Numbered from the stretch's first letter, positions 30,146 to 40,242 are shown. The stretch is 48,903 nucleotides of DNA from Hoylesella shahii DSM 15611 = JCM 12083 (GCF_000613445.1 NZ_BAIZ01000026.1:1-48903); one strand, 5' to 3'. Notes: generated by a model from the letters alone, not told the origin. Made by a program: numbers and translations.

Positions 30146-31441
30146 ATGATTAAAAATCAGGTAGACATCATAACAATGGGGTGTTCTAAAAACCTCGTTG
30201 ATAGCGAATTGTTGATGAAACAGTTTGAAGCCAACGGCTACCATTGCGTGCACGACAGCAAAAATCCCAAGGGAGAAATTGTGGTTATCAACACGTGTGG
30301 TTTCATTGAGAGCGCAAAAGAAGAGAGTATCAATACCATCTTGGAGTTTGCGCAAGCCAAAGAAGAGGGGCGATTAAAGCAGCTTTATGTGATGGGATGC
30401 TTGTCGCAACGCTATCAAAAGGAGTTAGAACAGGAAATCCCACAGGTGGATAAATTCTATGGCAAGTTTAATTATAAAAACTTGTTAAAGGATTTGGGCA
30501 AAGGGGTTATTGCTTCTTGTAATGGAACGCGAAGCATTACTACTCCTCGCCACTATGCCTATCTAAAGATTAGTGAGGGTTGCGACCGCAGTTGTGCTTA
30601 TTGTGCCATACCTCTTATTACGGGTAAGCACGTAAGCAGACCCAAAGAAGAAATTCTTGAAGAGGTTCGTAGTCTTGTTTCACAGGGGGTTAAAGAATTT
30701 CAAATTATCGCTCAAGAACTTACCTACTATGGGGTTGATCTCAACGGACAGCGCCAGATAACCAGTTTGATAAGCGATATGGCCGATATTAAGGGCGTAG
30801 AGTGGATAAGACTGCATTATGCTTACCCCAATCAGTTCCCTTTAGATTTGCTTGAGGTAATCAAAAACAAACCTAATGTGTGCAAATACATCGATATTGC
30901 CCTGCAACACATATCGGATAATATGCTCACTCGTATGCACCGCCATGTGACTAAAGCGCAAACAGAAGAGCTTATCCGTAGAATTCGTGAAGAAGTACCT
31001 GGCATTCATCTGCGCACGACACTGATGGTTGGTTTCCCCGGTGAAACAGAAGACGACTTTAACGAACTGCTCGAGTTTGTGAAATGGGCACGATTTGAAC
31101 GTATGGGGGCTTTTATCTACTCTGAAGAAGAGGGTACATACAGCGCAAAACATTACGAAGACAATGTGCCAGATGAGGTAAAACAACGCCGACTTGACCA
31201 GCTTATGGCCTCGCAACAAGAAATAAGCGCCGAAGTGGAAGCACAAAAAGTGGGGAAGACTTTACGAGTGATTATCGACAGAAAAGAAGGCGACTATTAT
31301 ATAGGAAGAACTGAATGGGCTTCGCCAGAGGTAGACCCAGAGGTGCTAATTCCTGCAACTGTACGTCTGCGTGTTGGAAAATTCTACAATGTACGCATCA
31401 CAGACAGTGAAGAATTTGACTTATATGGTGAAATAGAATAG
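30146..31441 (+). CDS. rimO: Ribosomal protein S12 methylthiotransferase RimO
   Basis: 431 aa. The N-terminal UPF0004 domain has the first iron-sulfur cysteines (MGCSKNLVDSELL, VINTCGF, VMGCLSQRY). The radical SAM domain has CDRSCAYCAIP, and the C-terminal TRAM domain covers about residues 370-431. It methylthiolates an aspartate of ribosomal protein S12. Its stop is 1 nt before the HU gene, so rimO, HU and the HU-LysM gene form an operon. The 271 bp before it contain a CTGGGGCG/CGCCCAG hairpin but no clear promoter. Confidence 0.96.
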   Translation: MIKNQVDIITMGCSKNLVDSELLMKQFEANGYHCVHDSKNPKGEIVVINTCGFIESAKEESINTILEFAQAKEEGRLKQLYVMGCLSQRYQKELEQEIPQVDKFYGKFNYKNLLKDLGKGVIASCNGTRSITTPRHYAYLKISEGCDRSCAYCAIPLITGKHVSRPKEEILEEVRSLVSQGVKEFQIIAQELTYYGVDLNGQRQITSLISDMADIKGVEWIRLHYAYPNQFPLDLLEVIKNKPNVCKYIDIALQHISDNMLTRMHRHVTKAQTEELIRRIREEVPGIHLRTTLMVGFPGETEDDFNELLEFVKWARFERMGAFIYSEEEGTYSAKHYEDNVPDEVKQRRLDQLMASQQEISAEVEAQKVGKTLRVIIDRKEGDYYIGRTEWASPEVDPEVLIPATVRLRVGKFYNVRITDSEEFDLYGEIE

Positions 31442-31442
31442 A

Positions 31443-31733
31443 ATGAACAACAAAGAGTTTATAACCGAACTAGCACAGCAAACGGGCTATACACAGAGTG
31501 TAACCCAAACCCTAGTGCGCAACATCATCGACGAAATGGCAGCCCGTTTCGACGAAGGAGACATCGTATCGATTTCTGGCTTCGGCACGTTTGAAGTGAA
31601 AAAACGACTTGAACGTGTGGTGGTGAATCCTGCAACTCAACAGCGTATGCTGGTTCCACCTAAACTTGTGTTGAATTTTAGACCAACGGCTTCCATTAAG
31701 GAACGCCTCAAAAACGGTGGTGAAGATGAATAA
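31443..31733 (+). CDS. HU-family DNA-binding protein
   Basis: 96 aa. The helix pair NNKEFITELAQQTGYTQSVT is followed by the beta-arm segment IVSISGFGTFEVKKRLERVV, NPATQQRMLVPPKLVLNFRP and a short charged tail. It bends and compacts DNA. The arm lacks the classical RNP triplet (it has NPATQQ), as in divergent HU/IHF proteins of Bacteroidetes. It overlaps the next gene by 8 nt, so the two are translationally coupled. Confidence 0.92.
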   Translation: MNNKEFITELAQQTGYTQSVTQTLVRNIIDEMAARFDEGDIVSISGFGTFEVKKRLERVVVNPATQQRMLVPPKLVLNFRPTASIKERLKNGGEDE

Positions 31734-33602
31734 TAGGGTTGGTATTCATGAGTTGGCAATGGCTCTTGTCAACAAAAAAAAGCTGTCGCTTAAAGATGCA
31801 GAGGCTTTTGTCGCAATGATGTTCGATACCCTTAATGAGGGATTGAACAATGATAAACTTGTTAAGCTAAAAGGACTTGGCACTTTTAAGGTGATGAGCG
31901 TTAGCGCTCGTAAGAGCGTTGATGTTAATACTGGTGAACCTATCATTATCGATGGACGTGATAAGATTTCGTTTACGCCTGATAGTACGATGAAAGATTT
32001 GGTAAACAAACCTTTTGCGCAGTTTGATACGGTGGTTATCAACGATGGCGTTGATATTAAAGAACTAGAGCGAATGGATTGGTTGGAAAACCCTTCTAAC
32101 TTTGATACGTCTACTTTGGGGGATATTTCAGATGATGAAGACCTACCTATCACAATAGAGTTGCCACCTTCTAAGATTGAGGCTGCCGTGAACGAGGCTG
32201 CTAATGTAATGGCCACCAACGGGACCGAAGTAGAAAATATACCTCACACCTCTGCGCCTAAAGCTGGTGAAAAGAGCCATTTGCTTACATCTGAACAATT
32301 GGCAGCCCTAAATGGTTACCCCGTTTCTAGCACTCGTGTAGCGCAAGAGTCTGCAGTGAACAATGGTGAATTAACACTTACTACCGACCAATTGCGATTA
32401 CTCAACGATGATAATAGTTTGCAAACAAAGGATGAAGCAGAGGTTTCGGTTGAAAGAAATGAATCTTTAGCAACTGAACAAACTTTGTCATCACCTGTAG
32501 TAAACAATGATGCTGATGCATTAAATAGCCCTGAAAGCGAAAAACAGGAGGGTGCTGAAGTTGTTGCCGAAGTTATAACCAACAAAGCTGAGATTGAAGA
32601 AGTAAATACTGTAAGCAACCTCGTTGATACGGTGCACGCACCAAAAACAGATGCTTATAGCAGCAATGAACCACACGATGAAGAGCCAACGCTTGATAAG
32701 GAGTCGCAAGAGGTAGTGGTTTTGAGCAACGAAGTTCATAATGATAATGAAGAGCTTGATGAGACAGACAGTCCAGAAGAAGACGAAATTACTGATAACG
32801 AGCTAGAAACATTGGCTAATGTAGAAACCATTACTGAAGTTGTTCAGGAAGAAGTTAGCGATGTAAAACCCAACGATTCTCCCGAAAGTAACATTGAAGA
32901 TGAGGAAGAAGAAAACACTAACTCCAATTTTGAAGATGAATGGGAAGAAGAGGAGCGCAGGATAAGACGCAAACGACTCATTGCGGCTGGAGTCTTGGGT
33001 GTGCTGGCTCTGTTTGGTATTGCTGCATGGTATTTCTACAACCAAATTCAGTTGAAAGATAATCGTATATCGCATCTTGAAACTTTATTGAATACCTCTA
33101 AAACAGCTGCCAATAGTGATAATGGCCAATCTCTTTCAAAGGCCGACTCGGTTCGTGAAGATTCTATTAATAGGCAATTGATGCGCAAACAAAAGCCGAC
33201 CTGGATGCTACAATGGCGAGAATAGAACAGAGTAATGCTGAAAAGCAGCAGAAGACAGAAGAAAAAAAAGCTAATAACCAACCTGCAACTGATAATAAAA
33301 CGACAGAACGGGCTGTTGAGAAAGTAGTGCCGAGACTAGAGAGAAAGTCGGAAACCAAGAGTGCTGATTTGGATTATAAGCAATATGAGAAAGATGCTCG
33401 TGTACGTACAGGCGCTTATAAAATAGTTGGTATCGACCGAGTTGTTACTGTTAACAAGGGGCAAACGCTCTATTCTCTCAGTAGAAGCACACTAGGCCCT
33501 GGCATGGAATGCTATATCGAGGCTGTAAATGGCAACGTTAAAGAGTTGAAAGCGGGTGAAAAGATTAAAATTCCAAAGCTGGAATTGAAGAAGCATAAAT
33601 AA
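31726..33602 (+). CDS. HU-domain membrane protein with C-terminal LysM (frame broken near 33195)
   Basis: About 625 aa after repair, from the ATG at 31726. Residues 1-90 form an HU-like DNA-binding domain (RVGIHELAMALVNKKKLSLK, LVKLKGLGTFKVMSVSARKS, VNTGEPIIIDGRDKISFTPD). Residues about 100-410 are a low-complexity, very acidic linker. A basic patch RRIRRKR precedes one membrane helix at about 418-440 (LIAAGVLGVLALFGIAAWYF). A charged coiled coil follows, then a single LysM domain (VTVNKGQTLYSLSRSTLGPG, LKAGEKIKIPKLEL). With one base added at AAAAGCCGAC the helix and LysM are in one frame. The layout suggests DNA bound in the cytoplasm and peptidoglycan in the periplasm; this is inference. 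Without the repair the LysM would be lost. Confidence 0.85.
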
Positions 33603-33608
33603 TGGATT

Positions 33609-33649
33609 GGGGCGTGAAACATCTAAATGAATTTTCACGCCCCATTTTT
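33609..33649 (+). terminator. Terminator of the rimO-HU-HU/LysM operon
   Basis: An 11-bp perfect stem (GGGGCGTGAAA/TTTCACGCCCC) followed by ATTTTTT, 6 nt past the stop codon. Confidence 0.95.
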
Positions 33650-33959
33650 TGATATTTTAGGGAAGCTTACAACTGGGTTTTAGGACTGACCCTATTTTAG
33701 CTTTATTGACAGTACATCTCTTGTCGAGTTTTTTGGTTAGCGGTTATACATGCTGTTCATCGTTCGCTTGCTTTCTTCATTTTGACTGGCTTATTCTCTG
33801 TAAGAAGTAGGCAACATCGTCATAAATTAAACAAACAAACTTCTAAAAGCAAAAACGAAATCTATAAACGATCATAACCATTATATGTTTACCTAACAGC
33901 CCTGTAAAATCGCACAATTTAAATTGGTGAATAAAGTGCTATAAAGCAATTATAAAGCT
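33650..33959. other. Intergenic stretch, nothing recognised
   Basis: About 310 bp of AT-rich sequence between two convergent transcription units. I see no gene, hairpin or promoter that I can support. Confidence 0.6.
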
Positions 33960-34670
33960 TTATTTTATCTCTTCAAAATAACCTTTAGCGTTTATGCGAT
34001 AGTATCTGTTACGAAAGTCAATCAACCCTTTATCACGTTTTTCACCATGAAGACATAATACTTGGTTGGCCAGCCATCTATAACTTATACGTTGATAGTC
34101 GGCCTTACTCTCGTTTTCGGCTCCCCAATCATCCCACACATAATGTACGCACAAACGTTGCTTTTGGGCATCTACAACACCATGGTGAGCAATGCACATT
34201 TCCCAATACTCAGTGTCACCATATTCATAAAGAAGGATGAAGAGGTCGAACCCATTATAGCTAGGTAAACTAGCTATACCACCTGCGTGCGAATCAAAGT
34301 ACTCACTAAAAGGGATGTGTTTGCCATTGAGAATGATTGTCTTTAGTTTATTTGGTATTTTATCAGTTATTTCATTAGGTAAACCGTCATCATCAGCCGA
34401 TATTCTTGTAGTATCAATATCTTTATTTGCGATATCTGCATCCTTACCCTTGAAGAAATCAACTATAGGCTTACCCGTGTTCTGAAAGTTGATGTTATCA
34501 ATACTATCGCTAGAGGTTTGTGTAGTTATGACAAGTTGTTGTGCTTTTGACAGGTTATGCTTATTTTCTGACCGAGTATCAACCTTACTGTTATTTGATT
34601 TCTCGATCTTGCAGCCCAAAAACGTAAAAACAATGTACGTATATAAAAAGAGCAATATTATTTTTTTCAT
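33960..34670 (-). CDS. Lipoprotein of unknown function
   Basis: 236 aa. A hydrophobic N-terminus ends in a lipobox, VFTFLGC, followed by KIEKSNNSK, which lacks a clear acidic surface-export signal. A low-complexity region of about 90 residues is followed by a compact domain of about 130 residues (KTIILNGKHIPFSEYFDSHA, FDLFILLYEYGDTEYWEMCI, RQ-free but aromatic-rich to the end). I do not recognise the family. It stands alone between the secG terminator and a convergent operon. No promoter matching the Bacteroidetes form is visible upstream. Confidence 0.75.
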   Translation of the reverse strand: MKKIILLFLYTYIVFTFLGCKIEKSNNSKVDTRSENKHNLSKAQQLVITTQTSSDSIDNINFQNTGKPIVDFFKGKDADIANKDIDTTRISADDDGLPNEITDKIPNKLKTIILNGKHIPFSEYFDSHAGGIASLPSYNGFDLFILLYEYGDTEYWEMCIAHHGVVDAQKQRLCVHYVWDDWGAENESKADYQRISYRWLANQVLCLHGEKRDKGLIDFRNRYYRINAKGYFEEIK

Positions 34671-34717
34671 GATAATTTTATTGAGACTGTTTAGAAAAGA
34701 AGGCTTTATAATAGTTA

Positions 34718-34751
34718 AAATCCCATTGAAAGGGAATTTTCAATGGGATTT
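34718..34751 (-). terminator. Terminator downstream of secG
   Basis: A 14-bp stem (AAATCCCATTGAAA/TTTCAATGGGATTT) with a 6-nt loop, 50 nt past the secG stop. The T run on the minus strand is short (four T). Confidence 0.7.
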
Positions 34752-34800
34752 CAAACACAGTAGTGGCATGTTCTTACGAGCATGTTGCAGTTGTATGCAA

Positions 34801-35171
34801 TTATTTCTTCACTGGAGCTGTAGTAGGAGCAGTGGTAGCAGGAGCATTTGTTCCTTGTGACCCAGCGCCAAATCCAGGAGTAGTGTTGGGGTTAGTGGTT
34901 TGTGTCTCAGTAGCTGCCTTTTCAAGAACACTGTTTTCTGCAGTAGATTTAGGCGCAACGTAAGCACAAACTACGCTAAATACTACCATGCAATAGCCAA
35001 ACCCCATGTGGTTTTCTCAACTACATCAGTAGTTTTGCGTACACCCATGATAGAGTTAGAAGAAGAGAATTGCGACGAAAGGCCACCACCTTTCGACTCT
35101 TGAATGAGTACAATGGCAATCATCAGCACTGCTGCAATGCAGATAAGAACCACAAAAAGAGTGTAAATCAT
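34801..35171 (-). CDS. secG: Preprotein translocase subunit SecG (frame broken near 34990)
   Basis: About 123 aa after repair. The first helix MIYTLFVVLICIAAVLMIAI, the conserved VLIQESKGGGLSSQF loop and the second helix (LAIAMVVFSVVCAYVAP) are the SecG signature, followed by a Thr/Pro/Ala-rich tail ending APVKK. SecG assists the SecYE channel in protein export. The frame ends at AIAW and resumes at MVVFSVV; one more C in ATTGCATGG restores A-I-A-M-V. Because SecG is near-essential and this spot is mid-helix, an assembly error is likely. Confidence 0.9.
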
Positions 35172-35286
35172 TGTTTTATTTGTTTATATTATTTATTTTT
35201 ATTACTTATCTATGACACTATTCACGTTCAACAATTAACAGTGAAGCAACTAGAATTACTACAATGAGAATTACGGCAAACATACA

Positions 35287-36063
35287 CTATTTATTGTTAT
35301 TGTTAATAATTAGTTTCTCTAAGAAACGTATTTGGTCTGCAAAGTAAACATTTTTTTTTGGATAATTCAAATTTAAACGCCTAATAATTTCAAGTGCCTT
35401 CTCAAATTTTCCTTGTCTAATGTAAATCTTTGCCAGTGTTTCTGTAAAATATCCGTCCGTACCTTGTGTTGTTTCAGTCGATGTATTGTCATCTACAACA
35501 GGCATAAATTCAGGTTCGTCTTTTAGTTGCATCTTACCACCTTCATTATAAATGAAGTTGTCTATTAATGTTTGCCCTTTGAGTTGTGGTGTATCTTGTT
35601 GCACTTCTTGTTCTTCACTTTCTACTTCAATCAAGTAAGATACATAGTCGATCGCTGCATCTGCAGGAGTGGGTTTGCGGTGCGGTTTCTGTGTTTCTTG
35701 TGTTTTATCCACCGGAAGCGAATCCAAGAAATTGTCGATAAGCGATATTGTTCTGCTTTCGTTGCCGTCAGTCTGCTGTATCTGTTTTGTTCGACGTTCT
35801 TCAGTTTTTAGCTTGTAGTGCGATGCCTCAATCATTTCGAACACAACATTGCGATTGGTGAGGTACACGGAGGCCCGTTTTAGTTCCTCATCAAATGTTG
35901 GATCGTGCAATATATACAAGTTTTGCAACATCATCAACCTTGCAGGCTGGTAATAAGGATGGAGCGCAACAATGCTCCGGAGATCGTAAAGCGTCTCCTT
36001 ATCTAGCAGTTCGGGGTGATTGACAAGTTGTGTTAAGTTCATTGTTTGTGCTGTTTGTTCCAT
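35287..36063 (-). CDS. Helical (TPR-like) repeat protein
   Basis: 258 aa from the ATG at 36063, 5 nt after the LptE stop. It is soluble, with no signal peptide. The N-terminal helices (LVNHPELLDKETLYDLRSIV, YYQPARLMMLQNLYILHDPT) and a C-terminal repeat (FTETLAKIYIRQGKFEKALE followed by IIRRLNLNYPKKN) look like tetratricopeptide helices joined by an acidic linker. Proteins of this kind are found next to lptE and secG in Bacteroidales; the function is unknown. It is probably translated from one mRNA with the sigma-54-type activator and LptE. Confidence 0.75.
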   Translation of the reverse strand: MEQTAQTMNLTQLVNHPELLDKETLYDLRSIVALHPYYQPARLMMLQNLYILHDPTFDEELKRASVYLTNRNVVFEMIEASHYKLKTEERRTKQIQQTDGNESRTISLIDNFLDSLPVDKTQETQKPHRKPTPADAAIDYVSYLIEVESEEQEVQQDTPQLKGQTLIDNFIYNEGGKMQLKDEPEFMPVVDDNTSTETTQGTDGYFTETLAKIYIRQGKFEKALEIIRRLNLNYPKKNVYFADQIRFLEKLIINNNNK

Positions 36064-36068
36064 GGTTA

Positions 36069-36590
36069 TTACCAATTAGCTACAGTAGCATTGAATATTT
36101 GGTCAGTCAAATCTTTAATCATTTCTCTTACCAAACGTTCTTGAACCACATTCAAAGACAAAGTTGTTTCGTAAGTGGCGCTAGCGGTGAACTGACGTTC
36201 AAAGTTTTCTTTGGGATTTTTGGTATTGGTAAATCTCACGTTAACAGTTATCGACAGTTCGGTTTGGGCCGAATATCCTTCGCTTGACACCGACTTATTT
36301 CGTTGTGTATACTGCAAAATTTCCCCTTCTACGCGCATGTCGCCATTGCGTTTAACTTGTGTTAGACGAGTGTGGTTGGCATAAATGTCCTTCAGTTGAT
36401 TGTTGAACATTGGCGCCATTGGTCCCCAAACATAGCTGCTTCTGTTAGGAAATTCAGCTATTTGTATGGTTTTCGTTTTGCTATAGTCAATACTTGCTCC
36501 GTTAAACTTGTAAGAAACAGAGCATGCCCAAAGCACACAAGTGCCGAGGACGAGTGTTATTGCCAGCCTATTTGCTGTTTTCCAATCCAT
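36069..36590 (-). CDS. lptE: LptE-family LPS-assembly lipoprotein
   Basis: 173 aa. The N-terminus (NRLAITLVLGTCVLWACSVS) holds a lipobox-like VLWAC. The body (YSKTKTIQIAEFPNRSSYVW, NGDMRVEGEILQYTQR, LSITVNVRFTNTKNPKENFE) matches the Bacteroidetes LptE group, which plugs the LptD barrel and helps deliver LPS to the outer leaflet. It overlaps the 3' end of the activator gene by 23 nt in another frame, implying coupled translation. Confidence 0.8.
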   Translation of the reverse strand: MDWKTANRLAITLVLGTCVLWACSVSYKFNGASIDYSKTKTIQIAEFPNRSSYVWGPMAPMFNNQLKDIYANHTRLTQVKRNGDMRVEGEILQYTQRNKSVSSEGYSAQTELSITVNVRFTNTKNPKENFERQFTASATYETTLSLNVVQERLVREMIKDLTDQIFNATVANW

Positions 36591-37830
36591 ACTGCTTTAT
36601 TCTCCTATACAATGTTCGGTCTGATATGCCAAGTTCGATGGCTGCTTTTTTTCTGTTCCCACCATTACGTTCGAGCGCCTTTTCCACCATTTGTCTTCCC
36701 AAATCGTTAAGGTTCAGGCTTTCAGTTTCTGCCTCGTTTATCTCTTCTGCTTCGACAAAGCCGTTTGTGTGGGGGGCTTGTGGTGTGGACTGAATAGCTG
36801 GTAGTGTGTGGCTTGCATCATAGTTTTGCGGGTTAAGTGTGGCAAGAGGCGATGCATATCCAGGCAATTCTGCGCCGAGAGCAGCGCTATCGTCAAGCCG
36901 TTTTCTTAGTCCCGATACTTCTCTACGCAAGTCGCTTACATTACCACGAAGCTCATAGAGTATCTTATAAAGCACTTCGCGTTCGCTTTCATACGAGTGT
37001 GTTCCCCCTGTAGATAGCGGAGCAAGCTGTGTGCTCTCAGGGTCTTGGGGGATAAACTTCTGCAATAGCGCAGCATCAATATCTCGTTCACGACTTAATA
37101 TTGATATTTGTTCGGTTATATTCTTAAGTTGTCGAACGTTTCCAGGCCATTTGTACTTTAGCATTAGGGCCTTAGCGTCTTCAGTTAAAGATATTCTAGG
37201 TAACTTATACTTCTCTGCCATCTGCATGGCAAATAGTCTAAAGAGCAGAATAATATCATTACCACGGTCTCGAAGTGGTGGCATTTGAATGGGGATAGTG
37301 TTCAAGCGATAGAACAAATCTTCTCTAAATCGTCCCTCGCTGATGGCTTTTCGCATGTTTACGTTTGTGGCTGCAACAATGCGAACATTAGTTTTCATAA
37401 TTTTTTGCCCACCCACGCGGATGTATTCGCCAGTTTCGAGTACACGAAGAAGTCTTGCTTGCGTAGCCATGGGGAGTTCTCCCACCTCGTCAAGAAATAT
37501 TGTTCCATTGTTGGCAACACCAAAATATCCTTCGCTTTCACCGATGGCACCTGTGAATGAGCCTTTTTCGTGTCCAAAAAGTTCGCTATCTATTGTGCCC
37601 TCGGGTATCGATCCACAGTTGATGGCAAAGTATTTCTCTCGCTTTCGAGGGGAATTATCGTGTATAACGCGTGGGATTATTTCTTTTCCTACACCGCTTT
37701 CGCCTATGATTAGTACAGACAAATCTGTAGGCGCAACCTGCATGGCCACGTCTAAAGCATGGTTTAAGGCATCGCAGTTGCCCACAATGTTATACCTTTG
37801 TTTTATCTTTTGTAGTTCCGTCGTATTCAT
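36568..37830 (-). CDS. Sigma-54-type AAA+ transcriptional activator with Fis-type HTH
   Basis: 420 aa. It has no receiver domain; the AAA+ domain begins almost at once (residues about 15-240): Walker A IGESGVGKE, the sigma-54 contact loop as GSFTGA instead of GAFTGA, Walker B GTIFLDEVGELP, and the sensor segment RFREDLFYRLNTIPIQMPPL. A middle linker of about 110 residues precedes a C-terminal Fis-type helix-turn-helix (NRKKAAIELGISDRTLYRRI). It would drive RpoN-dependent promoters. Without a sensing domain its control must come from partners or abundance. It heads an operon with lptE and a helical-repeat protein, so an envelope-linked regulon is plausible. Confidence 0.9.
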   Translation of the reverse strand: MNTTELQKIKQRYNIVGNCDALNHALDVAMQVAPTDLSVLIIGESGVGKEIIPRVIHDNSPRKREKYFAINCGSIPEGTIDSELFGHEKGSFTGAIGESEGYFGVANNGTIFLDEVGELPMATQARLLRVLETGEYIRVGGQKIMKTNVRIVAATNVNMRKAISEGRFREDLFYRLNTIPIQMPPLRDRGNDIILLFRLFAMQMAEKYKLPRISLTEDAKALMLKYKWPGNVRQLKNITEQISILSRERDIDAALLQKFIPQDPESTQLAPLSTGGTHSYESEREVLYKILYELRGNVSDLRREVSGLRKRLDDSAALGAELPGYASPLATLNPQNYDASHTLPAIQSTPQAPHTNGFVEAEEINEAETESLNLNDLGRQMVEKALERNGGNRKKAAIELGISDRTLYRRIKQYGLENSK

Positions 37831-38054
37831 AGGATGACAAAGTTACAAAAAATAGCCGAACAAAGGGCATAAAAATGGAAGATTAACGATTTTCGGCATG
37901 AATGCTTTTAAGTTATATATCTGCTGATTTGTTTATTTCTTGATTATTAACTGCATTAGTTTTGCTGTTGAAATGCAAATAGTTTGTTTTGTATTTCTTG
38001 AGAGATATCTGTTAAAGGGGCTACCTTCAATAGGTTATCTTTCGATTAAATGCG

Positions 38055-39095
38055 TTATTTTCTCTTATTAGGCGTTTCAGCACTAGGAGTTGAACTATCG
38101 AACTTAATAAGAAGTAACCCCAGCCCCGTAAATATCAATTCTCTGATGCGTACAATGAGAGCCACGAAAATTCCCGAACTCGAGGCAATCCCCAAACCCG
38201 AAGTCGACATAAGGAAGCCTCCTTCGCGCCCCCCTAGTTGCAGAGGAATGAAGAAAAGCAAATTGGCAAACAGACTAGTGAAGGCCAATATCAATATGCA
38301 TTGTATGTAATTCACATCTGGCATGATAACCAACAGAATAAAATATATTTCTAATGCCGAGATTATTCTACAGCCTAACTCCAAGAAAACAGCTGAAACA
38401 AAAGTGCTTCGGCTTTGTTTGTGCAACGCAGATATCTGCTGATCGATGTTGTCTAGTTGCGTTTTGTTTCTTTCGATGAAGCCCAAAGCCCAGCGTTTAA
38501 CGAAAGGCACATGACTAAGTAAGCGCATGGCTCTAAAAGCAAGCCCCTTTTGGTAGCCCACCATGAAGAACCAAAGCCCTAAAAGACAAAACACAGTGCT
38601 TGCAAGCACAATGGTTAGATGGCCAGTAGTTAACGGTTGAGTGATAAAAAACAACACAATTGAAACGAGCCAAAACCAAAAATGGCTAAAGATGTGGGTC
38701 ATTGCATAGAGAATTACAGACGAAGAAGCTCGTTCTGTACCAACCTTTGGCGCTATCGACATAATGCGATAGGGTTCACCACCCATAAGTCCGCCTGGCG
38801 TAGCATAATTTAATGCAAATCCCGAGACAGTAACTTTGTATAGCCACCAAAAATTAATTGGCTTGTTGTTATAGCCGTTTTGCGTTGTGTCTTGTTTCTG
38901 TCCTGCTTTGATAATGATGTACCATGCAGAAGTGTTAAGCACATATAATGCCATCCACAATGCCAAAACCGCAAAAAACCAATAACCCGTGTGCTGCAAT
39001 CCGCGCCAAACCTCGGCATAATCGAGCTGTGTAAGCATAATGCCTAACAGTACTAAGCCGAAGATGAAAAAGCCGTTTTGATATTTCTTCTTCAT
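38055..39095 (-). CDS. Flippase-like (UPF0104/LPG synthase TM-type) membrane protein
   Basis: 346 aa with about eight membrane helices ([80 protein letters not shown]). The conserved [19 protein letters not shown] and [10 protein letters not shown] match the lysylphosphatidylglycerol-synthase transmembrane (AglD/YbhN) family. Members lack the aminoacyl-transfer domain and are thought to move lipids or help build envelope lipids. It lies 6 nt after pdxA, as the last gene of the rlmN-pdxA operon. Confidence 0.82.
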   Translation of the reverse strand: MKKKYQNGFFIFGLVLLGIMLTQLDYAEVWRGLQHTGYWFFAVLALWMALYVLNTSAWYIIIKAGQKQDTTQNGYNNKPINFWWLYKVTVSGFALNYATPGGLMGGEPYRIMSIAPKVGTERASSSVILYAMTHIFSHFWFWLVSIVLFFITQPLTTGHLTIVLASTVFCLLGLWFFMVGYQKGLAFRAMRLLSHVPFVKRWALGFIERNKTQLDNIDQQISALHKQSRSTFVSAVFLELGCRIISALEIYFILLVIMPDVNYIQCILILAFTSLFANLLFFIPLQLGGREGGFLMSTSGLGIASSSGIFVALIVRIRELIFTGLGLLLIKFDSSTPSAETPNKRK

Positions 39096-39101
39096 CTTTT
39101 A

Positions 39102-40217
39102 TTATTTACTTGGCTGTTCTTCGTTGTTCTCTCGCTTTTTAGTTACGTTGAAACGAACCTTCTCGCTCTCGTCTCTTTTCTCGTGATAGAGTTTCTTCAG
39201 CGGGTTTTTATAGGGTTGATCGTAAGCAATTCGATTTCTGTAAACATCAATGGCCAGGTAGATAGCATGCCTTAAAGCCAGTTCGTTGGCAACGCCTTGA
39301 CCTGCTTGTGGGGATAAAGCCTCGTCATCGGTTGATGTTACAACAGCCGAGAGTCCTGTTACAAACCTCACACCTCCATCATAAGAGAGGGTTTTAAAAG
39401 GTGTCATGGCCTGGTCGTGATTCATGGCTACCACGGCATCAAAGGTGTCGAATGCTCTATCGTCGAAAAAATGCTCGGCCTGATAAAGACCAAAAGCTGC
39501 AATTCCATCATCTATTAGCTGTTTGATTGCAGGTGAAATCACCTGTTGTTCTTCTTTATCAGACGCGTCTTCCAATGCGGGATTGAGCGCCAAAACAGCA
39601 ATTCGAGGAATAGAAATCATGAAATCGCGTCGCAATGATTGATGTAACAACTTCACAGTTTGTTCTATTTTCTCTTTAGTTACTTCACTTTCAACATCTC
39701 TTAAGGCCAAATCTCCAGAAACTGAAGTGATGCGCAGGCATTCATTGAGCACCATTTCAAGCACGTCTCCAGTATTTCCCAGTTGCTTGGCAATGTATTG
39801 TGCTAAGCCGCTTCCTTTTTCTAGTGTGTTAGAAAAATGTTTTTCGTTTATTGGTGCATTAACAATTGCGCACACCATACCCCCTTTATAATCGTCAATA
39901 GCTCTGTCTATAGCCTTGCGTGATAATAAAGTGGTGGCGTCACTAGGCGTTGCGAACTCAATTTTTACATCTTCGTCGGTCACAGCCAACAAATTAATGC
40001 GTTCGGCTTTAGCATCTGCAGCATCATGAATGATATTGAAATTCACATCCAAGTTTAAGGCCTTTTTATGATAAGCCGCAACTTTAGGCGACCCATATAC
40101 AATGGGCGTGCAAAGTTCGAACATCTCTGGCGTGGCAAAAGTTTTAAAAATAAGTTCCATGCCGATACCATTGGCGTCGCCTTGTGTTATGGCTATACGA
40201 AGTTTATTGTCGTCCAT
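39102..40217 (-). CDS. pdxA: 4-hydroxythreonine-4-phosphate dehydrogenase PdxA
   Basis: 371 aa, longer than the usual 330 by a charged C-terminal tail (RDESEKVRFNVTKKRENNEE). The family motifs are present: RIAITQGDANGIGMELIFKT, VNAPINEKHF (metal His), AMNHDQAMTPFKTLSYDGGV and the C-terminal HAIYLAIDVYRNR. It oxidises 4-phosphohydroxy-threonine in pyridoxal-phosphate synthesis (DXP-dependent route). It is 25 nt downstream of rlmN and 6 nt before the flippase-like gene. Confidence 0.92.
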   Translation of the reverse strand: MDDNKLRIAITQGDANGIGMELIFKTFATPEMFELCTPIVYGSPKVAAYHKKALNLDVNFNIIHDAADAKAERINLLAVTDEDVKIEFATPSDATTLLSRKAIDRAIDDYKGGMVCAIVNAPINEKHFSNTLEKGSGLAQYIAKQLGNTGDVLEMVLNECLRITSVSGDLALRDVESEVTKEKIEQTVKLLHQSLRRDFMISIPRIAVLALNPALEDASDKEEQQVISPAIKQLIDDGIAAFGLYQAEHFFDDRAFDTFDAVVAMNHDQAMTPFKTLSYDGGVRFVTGLSAVVTSTDDEALSPQAGQGVANELALRHAIYLAIDVYRNRIAYDQPYKNPLKKLYHEKRDESEKVRFNVTKKRENNEEQPSK

Positions 40218-40242
40218 ACGTTTTTGCTTAGTTCTTTATTTA

